Below the pieces are notes generated by a model. That model worked only from the letters and a program-made list of their open reading frames with translations. It searched no databases and was not told the origin of the DNA. Both the position numbers and the translations under genes were made by a program. Positions 1-5,392 of a DNA stretch of 7,298 nt are shown one piece after another; positions within the stretch are counted from its first letter, which is position 1; each line of letters begins with the position of its first letter. The stretch lies in assembly GCA_023419055.1 (NCBI GenBank), contig JAEZYO010000069.1, positions 1-7,298 of the forward strand, written 5' to 3'. This DNA is from Pseudomonadota bacterium. GTDB lineage: Bacteria; Myxococcota; Polyangia; Polyangiales; Polyangiaceae.

Positions 1-206
1 TAGGCGTTGACGGAATACGCGGCCGCTGCGTCCAGGTGCCCGCGCTTGTCTCCAAAGAGGCGGTAGATGGTCGGGGCCTGCACCCCTGCCGCTTCAGCGA
101 CGGCGCGAGTCGTTGCGGCGTCCGCTCCGCCTTCGGCGATCAGGGTCAGCGTGGCGCGAAGGATTCGCTCCTGGGTTGCCTCACGGCCTGAGATTTCATC
201 CGTCAC
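1..206 (-). CDS. TetR/AcrR-family transcriptional regulator, N-terminal part (runs off left edge)
   Basis: The visible 68 residues form the DNA-binding domain of a TetR-family repressor. A helix-turn-helix spans about residues 32-51, with the family pattern [11 protein letters not shown] followed by [11 protein letters not shown]. The ligand-binding C-terminal domain lies outside the window. The start is GTG at 206: the only in-frame codons upstream before a TAA at 218-216 are not start codons, and the ATG near 199 is out of frame. The gene is divergent from the NmrA-like reductase gene at 298, the usual layout for a TetR repressor controlling itself and its neighbour. A motif likely to be its operator occurs three times in the shared gap. 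The ligand cannot be inferred from this part. Family assignment is secure; the target is inferred from position. Confidence 0.88.
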   Translation of the reverse strand, partial: MTDEISGREATQERILRATLTLIAEGGADAATTRAVAEAAGVQAPTIYRLFGDKRGHLDAAAAYSVNA

Positions 207-215
207 GGGCCGAGT

Positions 216-284
216 TTATCGCCGCTAACGGCGGGTTGCTAGCGTTGATAATCAATGGTAACGTGAATCCGTTAGCGACGATAA
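216..284. promoter_or_regulatory. Triple operator-like motif between divergent tetR and nmrA-like genes
   Basis: A 14-bp motif, GYTAGCGNNGATAA, occurs three times: on plus at 238-251 (GCTAGCGTTGATAA), on plus at 271-284 (GTTAGCGACGATAA), and on minus at 229-216 (GTTAGCGGCGATAA). The outer two copies form a 16-bp inverted repeat with one mismatch (216-231 against 269-284). The copy centres lie 22 and 33 bp apart, close to whole turns of the helix, so bound proteins would sit on one face. The motif is itself partly symmetric (GTTA to TAAC at 271-285). One copy lies just before the reductase ribosome site and one just before the regulator start. Being binding sites for the divergent TetR protein is inferred; the repeats are seen directly. 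Confidence 0.6.
236..264 (+). promoter_or_regulatory. Possible sigma-70 promoter for the NmrA-like gene
   Basis: A -35-like TTGCTA (236-241) is followed, 17 bp later, by a -10-like TAACGT (259-264) that is preceded by TGG, an extended -10 element. The match is modest (4/6 and 3/6). The central operator-like copy (238-251) overlaps the -35 and spacer, which would suit repression by occlusion. Confidence 0.3.
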
Positions 285-285
285 C

Positions 286-291
286 AAGGAG
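286..291 (+). promoter_or_regulatory. Ribosome binding site AAGGAG of the NmrA-like gene
   Basis: A near-consensus AAGGAG lies 6 nt before the ATG at 298. It fixes that start and predicts strong translation once the operator is free. Confidence 0.8.
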
Positions 292-297
292 AAAACC

Positions 298-1188
298 ATG
301 TGGATCATCACCGGTGCATCGGGGCTTTTGGGGCGACAGATCCTCGAGAGCGTCCTCCGGCGTGTTCCCGCGGAGCAGGTCGCGGTGAGCGTGCGCGACG
401 TCGAGAAGGCGAGGGATCTGGCTGTGCGTGGGGTGCGGGTGCGCGGGGCAGACTACGCGGATCGGGCCTCGCTCCAGCACGCGTTCGAAGGAGCGACGCA
501 GGTGGTGCTCGTGTCGTCGAACGGCCGAGCAATCGGGGTCGATCCGCTCGCGCACCATCGGAACGCCATCGACGCGGCGAAGGCCTCCGGCGCTCGACGG
601 ATCCTCTACACGAGCCACATGGCGGCGAGCAGCACGTCGGCATTTTCGCCGATGCACGACCACGCGGCAACGGAGGCGATGTTGGCGCAGTCCGGCCTGG
701 CATGGACCGCGCTGCGTAACGGCTTCTATGCGAACAGCCTGCTCGCGATGGCTGCAGGTGGGCTTGCTCGCGGAGTGCTCACCTTTCCGCAAGACGGCAA
801 GGTCTCGTGGACTGCCCACCGCGACCTGGCGGACGCCACTGCAGCGATCCTTGCCGACGAAGGGCGCTTCGACGGTCCGACGCCCCCGCTCACCGCGGCA
901 CGAGCGCTGGATCTGGAGGATCTCGCCGCGCTGGCGGCGGAGCTCCTGGGTCGGCCAGTGACGCGCGAGGTCGAGAGCGACGAGGAGCTTCGAGAGCGCC
1001 TGACGGGTCAGGGGATCCCGCCCGCCCGCATCGCGATCATGCTCGGCCTCTTCGCCGCGAGCCGTCGCGGCGAGTTCGCGTCCAGCGACTCCACCCTGGA
1101 GCGACTCATCGGCAGATCCTCGACGTCGCTCCGGACCCTCATGTCGGAGTCGCTGGCGGCTTTCTCGGCCGCTGACACGGGCGGTTGA
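298..1188 (+). CDS. NmrA/QorB-like NAD(P)-binding oxidoreductase (atypical SDR)
   Basis: This 296-residue protein is a single Rossmann domain of the NmrA-like, atypical short-chain dehydrogenase group, in the QorB (quinone reductase 2) style. The nucleotide motif GASGLLG is at residues 6-12, directly after the first strand. Arg33, after the second strand (SVRD), points to NADPH rather than NADH. Strand four and the following loop read RILYTSH (101-107), and LRNGFYAN (139-146) resembles the LRxGxYxxN segment of QorB proteins. The length is typical of the family. There is no signal peptide or membrane segment, so it should be cytoplasmic. The ATG at 298 is set by the AAGGAG site. It is divergent from a TetR regulator and probably induced by that regulator's ligand, for instance a quinone or reactive carbonyl. 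The exact substrate is unknown; a redox-sensor role without catalysis, as in fungal NmrA, is also possible. Confidence 0.88.
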   Translation: MWIITGASGLLGRQILESVLRRVPAEQVAVSVRDVEKARDLAVRGVRVRGADYADRASLQHAFEGATQVVLVSSNGRAIGVDPLAHHRNAIDAAKASGARRILYTSHMAASSTSAFSPMHDHAATEAMLAQSGLAWTALRNGFYANSLLAMAAGGLARGVLTFPQDGKVSWTAHRDLADATAAILADEGRFDGPTPPLTAARALDLEDLAALAAELLGRPVTREVESDEELRERLTGQGIPPARIAIMLGLFAASRRGEFASSDSTLERLIGRSSTSLRTLMSESLAAFSAADTGG

Positions 1189-1247
1189 CGTCCTCGCGGT
1201 GGCGCTCGGTTGCTCCTACGCTCGTACCGGCGTCGTCTTCAGGGTCG

Positions 1248-1421
1248 TCAACGCGGCTCCCGGCCGGTGAGCGACAAGGCCGCGCGGAGCATGGGGCGAC
1301 GAACTTCGCTACCAGCATGCGCGTGTTTCTCTGGACCGTGGATGGCGACTCGCGTGCTCATGGATTGTCCCCCTTCGTCCTCGTAGTTTTGCGCGATCTT
1401 TTGGGCGCGCTCTTCGTCCAT
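1248..1421 (-). pseudogene. Possible small ORF or remnant of a decayed gene (unrecognised)
   Basis: From an ATG at 1421 this minus-strand frame encodes 57 residues, beginning MDEERAQKIAQNYEDEGG. The frame stays open upstream to a TGA at 1505-1503, adding about 27 codons that read as a plausible charged helix (NELIAHLERRARQKRAHSLR) but contain no ATG or GTG. Third positions are mostly G or C, as in the real genes here. A second ATG at 1361 follows a purine-rich GGGGGA. The pattern suggests the 3' remnant of a gene whose 5' part is lost, or a short gene. I do not recognise the family, and chance in GC-rich DNA remains quite possible. Confidence 0.22.
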
Positions 1422-1518
1422 GCGGAGCGAGTGCGCCCGCTTTTGCCGCGCTCTGCGCTCGAGGTGCGCGATGAGCTCGTTGGCGCCCAGCGGGGCAGAA
1501 GGTCACGTGCCTGGCGCG

Positions 1519-1659
1519 ATGATCGGAGGTCAGCTGGGCGCTAGACTTGCAAGCGGGATCCGAGTGTACACGCCGACCTTCTTTCGAACGAAAGTGAGCC
1601 TTCGGGGCCCCTTCGAGGAGCCGCTCGCCACCGACACGAACGCCGAGGCGTACGCGTGA
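1519..1659 (+). CDS. Possible 46-residue leader ORF overlapping the DUF488 start
   Basis: An ATG at 1519 opens a frame that ends in TGA at 1657-1659, overlapping the GTG start (1656-1658) of the DUF488 gene in GTGA fashion. That layout allows translational coupling. An internal GTG at 1564 could also serve as start. No clear ribosome site precedes the ATG, and the peptide has no recognised domain or membrane segment. Codon use looks more gene-like in the second half than in the first. It may be an upstream coupling peptide or simply a chance frame. Confidence 0.2.
   Translation: MIGGQLGARLASGIRVYTPTFFRTKVSLRGPFEEPLATDTNAEAYA
1581..1594. promoter_or_regulatory. Inverted repeat CTTTCGAACGAAAG upstream of the DUF488 operon
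   Basis: Two perfect 6-bp arms (CTTTCG and CGAAAG) are separated by AA. The repeat lies about 60 bp before the DUF488 start, with no matching T-run, so it is not a terminator. It could be an operator for the downstream three-gene operon. The role is inferred from position only. Confidence 0.3.
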
Positions 1660-2126
1660 TCCGCGTCAAGCGCACCTACGAACCTCCCGCGCGAAAGGAT
1701 GGTCGCCGTGTCCTCGTCGAGCGGCTATGGCCGCGTGGGATGAAGAAGGAGGCGCTCGCCGCTGACGCGTGGCTGAAGGAGGTCGCGCCGAGCACCGAGC
1801 TCCGAAAGTGGTTCGATCACCGCGTCGAACGCTGGGAGGAATTTCGTCGCCGCTACGCGGCGGAGCTCGACGCGAACCCCGATGCGTGGGCGCCGCTCCT
1901 GGCAGAAGCCAAGAAAGGCACTCTGACGCTCCTCTTCAGCGCTCACGACACGCTTCACAACGGCGCCATCGTCCTCCGGGACTACCTGGCCAAGCGAACG
2001 AGTCGAGCGCGGTCGGCGCGAAAGGCGCCCAGCCCGCGGAAGGAACGGCGTGAGCCCTCTCGAGGACGAGCACGAACGCGAGCACGTTCCGCCATCAATC
2101 CGAACGCGGAGGAGATCGACGAATGA
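1656..2126 (+). CDS. DUF488 (YeaO-type) protein with basic C-terminal tail
   Basis: Residues 1-112 match the YeaO branch of the DUF488 family. Hallmarks are the opening IRVKRTYEPP, the segment RVLVERLWPRG (18-28), DAWLKEVAPSTELRKWF (37-53), WEEFRRRY (60-67) and LTLLFSAHDTLHNGAIVL (90-107). The family is widespread but its biochemical role is not established. The GTG at 1656 is chosen because the family begins exactly here, with GAGG 7 nt upstream (1645-1648). The usual family length is about 115-120 residues. This protein adds a tail (about 113-156) rich in Arg, Lys, Ser and Pro up to residue 144, ending in an acidic AEEIDE. Such a tail could bind nucleic acid. The stop overlaps the next ATG (ATGA), so it is cotranscribed with the cupin gene and probably with the glycosylase gene. 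The family call is firm; the function is unknown. Confidence 0.88.
   Translation: MIRVKRTYEPPARKDGRRVLVERLWPRGMKKEALAADAWLKEVAPSTELRKWFDHRVERWEEFRRRYAAELDANPDAWAPLLAEAKKGTLTLLFSAHDTLHNGAIVLRDYLAKRTSRARSARKAPSPRKERREPSRGRARTRARSAINPNAEEIDE
2108..2114 (+). promoter_or_regulatory. Ribosome binding site GGAGGAG of the cupin gene, inside the DUF488 gene
   Basis: GGAGGAG lies 8 nt before the ATG at 2123 and within the last codons of the DUF488 gene. Together with the ATGA overlap it supports coupled but independently efficient translation of the cupin. Confidence 0.7.
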
Positions 2127-2482
2127 CCAGACCAGAGCCTATCGAACAAGGAACTGCCTTCGATCTGTCGGCCATCGAGGCCGAAATGCGCCAAGAGGAT
2201 GCCTACCGAAGCGAAGGGCACACCGCTCGCACGCTGGTTCGCGAGCAGGACCTCCGGATCGTCCTCATCGCGATGAAGGCGGGCGCTCGGATCGCCGAGC
2301 ATCGAGCGAGCGATACGGTCTCGATCCACGCGCTCAGCGGACACGTGCGACTGCGGCTCCCCGACAAGGTCGCCGATTTGCCCGCCGGCCGCCTGCTCGC
2401 GCTAGGGCGAGGTCTTCGCCACGATGTGGAGGCGGTCGAAGAGAGCGCATTCCTGCTCACGCTAGGCTGGCAGGCGAAGTAG
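2123..2482 (+). CDS. Small single-domain cupin protein
   Basis: This 119-residue protein has the layout of a short cupin. After an N-terminal segment there is a strand-rich core, with DLRIVLIAMKAGARIAEHRASD (43-64) as motif 1, a turn at SIHALSGHVRLRLP (67-80) and PAGRLLALGRGLRHDVEA (88-105) as motif 2. His60 and His100 are candidate metal ligands, but the paired HxH of classical cupins is missing, so metal binding is uncertain. No signal peptide is present. Its ATG overlaps the DUF488 stop and a strong ribosome site precedes it; the glycosylase gene begins 34 bp downstream. Small cupins of this kind may bind a ligand or act as simple dioxygenases or sensors. I cannot assign a substrate. The fold call is good; the role is open. 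Confidence 0.75.
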   Translation: MTRPEPIEQGTAFDLSAIEAEMRQEDAYRSEGHTARTLVREQDLRIVLIAMKAGARIAEHRASDTVSIHALSGHVRLRLPDKVADLPAGRLLALGRGLRHDVEAVEESAFLLTLGWQAK

Positions 2483-2501
2483 GGGAGAAGGCGTCCTCGC
2501 C

Positions 2502-2507
2502 GGGAGG
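2502..2507 (+). promoter_or_regulatory. Ribosome binding site GGGAGG of the glycosylase gene
   Basis: GGGAGG lies 9 nt before the ATG at 2517. A second GAGG (2513-2516) touches the ATG and is too close to act. This site supports the chosen start, which also fits the expected N-terminus of the family. Confidence 0.55.
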
Positions 2508-2516
2508 CATTCGAGG

Positions 2517-3446
2517 ATGGAGCGGCTTCTGACGCGCGCCCCGTTTCACCTCGAGGCGACCGTGCGCGTGCTGCAGCGCCGTTCGACGAACCCCGTCGAC
2601 GGCTGGGTGCACGATCGCTACCGGCGCGTCCTGACGACGTCCGCAGGGCTCGCGCTGGTCGAGGTCGTGAACGAGGGAACGGTCGACTCCCCGGACGTTC
2701 GATTCCGCGTCGCCCGGGCCGAACCACCCACGGACGCGCGCGCGGAGATCGTGCCCACCCTGCGCAAGATGCTCGGCCTGGACGTCGATCCACGTCCCCT
2801 GCAGCGAGCGGTCGAAGCGGAGCAGCGCCTGCGCCACGTGGGGATGGCGTTGCGCGGGATGCGGCCGCCGCGGTTCGCGGGGCTCTTCGAGGCGATCGCC
2901 TGCGTGGTGCCCTTCCAGCAGCTGAGCCTCGACGCCGGAGTGGCGGTGCTCGGCCGCCTCGTCGAGCGCTTCGGTGCGTCACTCGAACATGAAGGAAATC
3001 GCGTGCGGGCGTTCCCCGCAGCCGAGGGGATCGCCGGTGCCCGGCTGGAGGTGCTCAAACGCTGCGGCATGAGCCTTCGCAAGGCCGAGACCCTCAGGAG
3101 CGCCGCTCGCGCGATCGAATCGGGCGATATCACCGAGGAGAAGCTGTCGAGCATGAAGAGTCCCGACGCGATCCGCTTCCTGACGGAGCTGTCGGGCATA
3201 GGTCCCTGGAGCGCGGCGGTGATTCTCCTCCGCGGCATGGGTCGCCTTGATGTATTTCCGCCGGGCGACGTTGGCGTGGCACGAGGGCTCAGCGCGCTGC
3301 TGCGGCTCCCTTCAGGCCGTTCGCTCGAGCCGACCATCGAGCGATTCGGCGAGCACCGGGGCTATCTGTACTTCTGCTCCTTGGGTGGCGCGCTCCTGGG
3401 CAAGGGCCTCATTCACGCGGCGCCTCCTCCGCGGCGTTCGGCGTGA
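2517..3446 (+). CDS. alkA: AlkA-type DNA-3-methyladenine glycosylase (HhH-GPD superfamily)
   Basis: This 309-residue enzyme should remove alkylated purines such as 3-methyladenine from DNA as the first step of base-excision repair, acting in the cytoplasm. Residues 1 to about 105 form the TBP-like N-terminal domain seen in AlkA. The helical glycosylase core follows, with VPFQQLSLDAGVAVL (131-145) matching the family's conserved Q-rich helix. The helix-hairpin-helix reads ELSGIGPWSAAVILLRG (224-240) and is followed by LDVFPPGDVGVARG. Asp251 in that segment aligns with the catalytic Asp238 of E. coli AlkA. There is no Lys as in bifunctional glycosylases, so it should be monofunctional. Length is close to the family norm. 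It is the third gene of the DUF488-cupin operon, and its last 34 bp overlap the 3' end of the opposing TetR gene. Confidence 0.9.
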   Translation: MERLLTRAPFHLEATVRVLQRRSTNPVDGWVHDRYRRVLTTSAGLALVEVVNEGTVDSPDVRFRVARAEPPTDARAEIVPTLRKMLGLDVDPRPLQRAVEAEQRLRHVGMALRGMRPPRFAGLFEAIACVVPFQQLSLDAGVAVLGRLVERFGASLEHEGNRVRAFPAAEGIAGARLEVLKRCGMSLRKAETLRSAARAIESGDITEEKLSSMKSPDAIRFLTELSGIGPWSAAVILLRGMGRLDVFPPGDVGVARGLSALLRLPSGRSLEPTIERFGEHRGYLYFCSLGGALLGKGLIHAAPPPRRSA

Positions 3447-4105
3447 GGACGGGTGAGCGCCGGCGGCACCATCTTCCCTGCTCGGGGTGCTCGCTGGACC
3501 GCCTGCGTCATACCTTGAATCGCCGCGAACCCACGGTCGATGAGGCTGAAGAAGACGGAGCGAGCCTTCTTCGATGAAGCCCCGCGCTCGAGCACGCGGA
3601 CGGCTTCCTGACGAGCCGTTCGCACGGTCAGCACCACCATTCCGGCCGCGAGCCGCGCGACGCCATCCGGCGTCGGACCACCGAGCTCGAGCGCGAGCCC
3701 TTCTGCCGCCTCGTCGTTGAGCTCGCGCAGCCGAGCCTCGAGCGACGGGCTCGCCGCGATGAAGCGCCAGAAGTCGGCCGCGTGTCGGTCGAAGCTGGCG
3801 AACGGATGCTTCTGCTCCCTCAGCTCGTGCATGAGAACGCGGAGCGCCGCGATCGGAGACTGCCCCCTCGGTCTCGCTCGGATAGCCTCGCGAAAGAAGA
3901 CCAGCTTCAAGTCATCTTGGCGATCGAGGATGAGGTCCTCCTTGCGCCGGAAATAGTTGAAGATCGTCATCTTGGAGACCTTCGCCGCCACGGCGATCTC
4001 GTCGAGGGTCACCTTCTCGAAGCCCCGCGCCAGGAAGAGGTGCGTCGCCACGTCGGAGATCCGCTGTCGGGTCTCCCGCTTCTTGGTTTCGCGTCGCTCG
4101 CCCAT
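3413..4105 (-). CDS. TetR/AcrR-family transcriptional regulator
   Basis: The 230-residue protein starts with a basic stretch and a TetR_N domain (about 13-60). Its helix-turn-helix is TLDEIAVAAKVSKMTIFNYF (33-52), followed by the usual RRKEDLI. The remaining helices (about 65-200) form the ligand and dimer domain. The C-terminal 25-30 residues are rich in Pro, Arg and Gly and probably disordered. The ATG at 4105 gives the canonical spacing to the helix-turn-helix, although no strong ribosome site is seen. It is divergent from the FAD monooxygenase gene, with a 141-bp gap containing twin boxes that probably serve as its operator. It likely represses both genes until an aromatic or similar ligand binds. 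Its 3' end overlaps the convergent glycosylase gene by 34 bp, so the extreme C-terminus is read from DNA that is also coding on the other strand. Confidence 0.93.
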   Translation of the reverse strand: MGERRETKKRETRQRISDVATHLFLARGFEKVTLDEIAVAAKVSKMTIFNYFRRKEDLILDRQDDLKLVFFREAIRARPRGQSPIAALRVLMHELREQKHPFASFDRHAADFWRFIAASPSLEARLRELNDEAAEGLALELGGPTPDGVARLAAGMVVLTVRTARQEAVRVLERGASSKKARSVFFSLIDRGFAAIQGMTQAVQRAPRAGKMVPPALTRPHAERRGGGAA

Positions 4106-4144
4106 GAACGAACTCTAGCGAGGGCGGCAGGGGTTGTCTCGAAA

Positions 4145-4191
4145 TATGTACTCGGTCCAAAACTATTGACGAAAGGTTTACCGGGTCCAAG
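4145..4191. promoter_or_regulatory. Twin TetR-type operator boxes in the tetR/monooxygenase gap
   Basis: TACTCGGTCCAA (4149-4160) and TACCGGGTCCAA (4179-4190) match at 10 of 12 positions and lie exactly 30 bp apart in the same orientation. The first sits in a 17-bp partial palindrome (4145-4161) with 5 of 7 arm positions paired, resembling the TTTGGAC-n3-GTCCAAA style of many TetR operators. The second (4175-4191) keeps only the GTCCAA side well. The boxes flank a -35-like TTGACG. Recognition by the divergent regulator is inferred. Confidence 0.55.
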
Positions 4192-4194
4192 AAT
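4166..4194 (+). promoter_or_regulatory. Possible sigma-70 promoter of the monooxygenase gene
   Basis: TTGACG (4166-4171, 5/6 of the -35 consensus) is followed after 17 bp by AAGAAT (4189-4194, 4/6 of the -10 consensus). The downstream operator-like box (4179-4190) covers the spacer and the start of the -10, so a bound TetR dimer would block polymerase. Confidence 0.42.
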
Positions 4195-4233
4195 CCTCGG
4201 GGACGAGGGCCGTCGAGACGGCGGTCGCCCGAA

Positions 4234-4239
4234 AAGGAG
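4234..4239 (+). promoter_or_regulatory. Ribosome binding site AAGGAG that sets the monooxygenase start
   Basis: AAGGAG lies 7 nt before the ATG at 4247. The open frame extends about 155 codons further upstream, but that part runs antisense through the TetR gene and the promoter region. This site and the family N-terminus decide for 4247. Confidence 0.8.
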
Positions 4240-4246
4240 AAGGTCC

Positions 4247-5371
4247 ATGAGTTCGAACGGCAAGAAGGTGCTCGTCTCTGGTGCGAGCTTCGCTGGCCTC
4301 TCGACCGCGCATTGGCTGAGCCGCCTCGGCTACCAGGTCACCGTCGTGGAGATCGCGCGTGGAGTTCGCGAGGGCGGTACGGCTGTCGACATCAAAGGGG
4401 ACACCGTCGACATCGTCCGGCGCATGGGGCTCCTCGATCGGATCCGAGCGCAAAGGTTGAGCCTGAAGCGGTGGGACATGAAAAATGAGCTCGACGTTAC
4501 GGAGCGCTCGCTGGTGCTCCGAGGGGAGGGCGAGCCGCCCTCGGACGACGAGTTCGAGATCGAACGCACGGTGCTGGTGAATATGCTGCTCGACAGCGTG
4601 AAGGACCGAGTCGAGCTCGTCTTCGGCGACAGCATCACGGGGTTGGCGGAATCGAAGGATCGAATCGAGGCCACGTTCGCCAGGGGCTCAACCAGGTCGT
4701 TCGACCTCGTGTTGGGGTGCGACGGGATTCACTCCGTCGTGAGGAAGATCTGGTTCGGCGCCGAGGCCGAGTACGTGCACTTTCTAAAGCAGTATTTCTC
4801 GATCACGATCGTCGACGAGCTGTTGATCGAGCGTGACACCGGTCAGATGTACAACGAGCCCGGTAGAGCCGTGATGCTCAACGCTTACAAGAACAAGACC
4901 GACATCGTCTTCGCTTTCGCGTGTGACGACGAGATCCCTTACGACTATCGCGATCAGGAGCAGCAACGAAGGATCGTCGCGGAGCAGTTCACCGGCAGGG
5001 GCTGGCGGACGGCGGAGCTACTCGCAGAAGTGCGGGGTTCGAGGAGCTTCTACTTCGACAAGTTGTGCCAGGTCCGGATGCCCGCGTGGACGAAAGGCAG
5101 AGTCGCGCTGGTCGGCGATGCCGGCTATTCCGCGTCGCCAGCCGCCGGAATGGGCGGGTCGTTGGCGATCAACGGGGCGGCTGCGTTGGCGGACGCGATG
5201 CAACGACGGGACGGAGACTTCGAGCTCGCCTTTCGTGACTACGACGAGCAGTTTCGCCCGTTCATCGACGAGGTCCAAGCGGAGGTCGTCCGGGTAGGGC
5301 TCGAGGTGCTCGTCCCGAGAACCGAGGAAGCCATTCGCGCACGAAACGCGCGGACGAACGCAGGTTTCTGA
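4247..5371 (+). CDS. FAD-dependent monooxygenase (PHBH/UbiH/TetX-like, class A)
   Basis: This 374-residue flavoprotein has all three class A flavin monooxygenase fingerprints. The N-terminal dinucleotide fold reads KKVLVSGASFAGLSTAHWL (6-24) with the GxSxxG variant of the glycine motif, ending in the acidic VVE (33-35) that binds the FAD ribose. The DG motif is LVLGCDGIHSVVRK (154-167). The GD motif is GRVALVGDAGYSASPAAGMG (284-303), which contacts FAD and the pyrophosphate. Such enzymes hydroxylate aromatic or polyketide-like substrates using NAD(P)H and O2. No membrane anchor or signal is present, so it should be soluble. Length suits the FAD_binding_3 group. It is transcribed away from a TetR regulator, which fits inducible degradation, detoxification or antibiotic inactivation. 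The substrate cannot be told from sequence alone; TetX-like tetracycline inactivation is only one of many possibilities. Confidence 0.92.
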   Translation: MSSNGKKVLVSGASFAGLSTAHWLSRLGYQVTVVEIARGVREGGTAVDIKGDTVDIVRRMGLLDRIRAQRLSLKRWDMKNELDVTERSLVLRGEGEPPSDDEFEIERTVLVNMLLDSVKDRVELVFGDSITGLAESKDRIEATFARGSTRSFDLVLGCDGIHSVVRKIWFGAEAEYVHFLKQYFSITIVDELLIERDTGQMYNEPGRAVMLNAYKNKTDIVFAFACDDEIPYDYRDQEQQRRIVAEQFTGRGWRTAELLAEVRGSRSFYFDKLCQVRMPAWTKGRVALVGDAGYSASPAAGMGGSLAINGAAALADAMQRRDGDFELAFRDYDEQFRPFIDEVQAEVVRVGLEVLVPRTEEAIRARNARTNAGF

Positions 5372-5374
5372 TGA

Positions 5375-5388
5375 GCGCGAGGTCGCGC
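5375..5388. terminator. Weak GC hairpin between convergent monooxygenase and esterase genes
   Basis: GCGCG and CGCGC arms (5375-5379 and 5384-5388) surround the loop AGGT in the 21-bp gap between the two stops. The stem is only 5 bp and no T-run follows on either strand, so this is at best a weak bidirectional terminator. Confidence 0.2.
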
Positions 5389-5392
5389 GTCG

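Larger units (their letters stand above)
1189..1655. other. 467-bp intergenic stretch without a convincing gene
   Basis: This stretch holds no recognised protein, RNA gene or insertion sequence. Its left half contains a minus-strand frame with coding-like composition (1248-1502). Its right part contains a short plus-strand frame that runs into the DUF488 start (1519-1659), an 8-bp palindrome GTGTACAC at 1564-1571, and the 14-bp inverted repeat CTTTCGAACGAAAG at 1581-1594. No hairpin with a T-run follows the NmrA-like stop at 1188. The promoter of the DUF488 operon should lie in the right half, but I see no good -35/-10 pair. Confidence 0.6.

Noticed and set aside
196..819. Minus-strand 207-codon open frame across the reductase gene
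   Set aside because: It is a shadow of the NmrA-like gene: Arg/His-rich, without a recognisable domain, and it conflicts with a gene that has clear motifs and a strong ribosome site.
1185..1544. Plus-strand 119-codon frame after the reductase gene
   Set aside because: No ribosome site, no recognisable domain, Arg/Ser-rich composition typical of a chance frame in GC-rich DNA; the opposite strand looks more gene-like.
1564..1571. Palindrome GTGTACAC as a specific operator
   Set aside because: An 8-bp palindrome is expected by chance at this scale and has no partner copy nearby.
2203..2982. Minus-strand 259-codon frame opposite the cupin and glycosylase genes
   Set aside because: Extremely Arg/Pro/Ala/Ser-rich shadow that crosses two well-supported genes.
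2618..3337. Minus-strand 239-codon frame opposite the glycosylase gene
   Set aside because: Ser/Arg/Pro-rich mirror of a gene with a complete HhH-GPD motif and catalytic Asp.
3782..4246. N-terminal 155-codon extension of the monooxygenase frame
   Set aside because: It is antisense to the TetR gene and crosses the promoter gap; the family N-terminus and the AAGGAG site both place the start at 4247.
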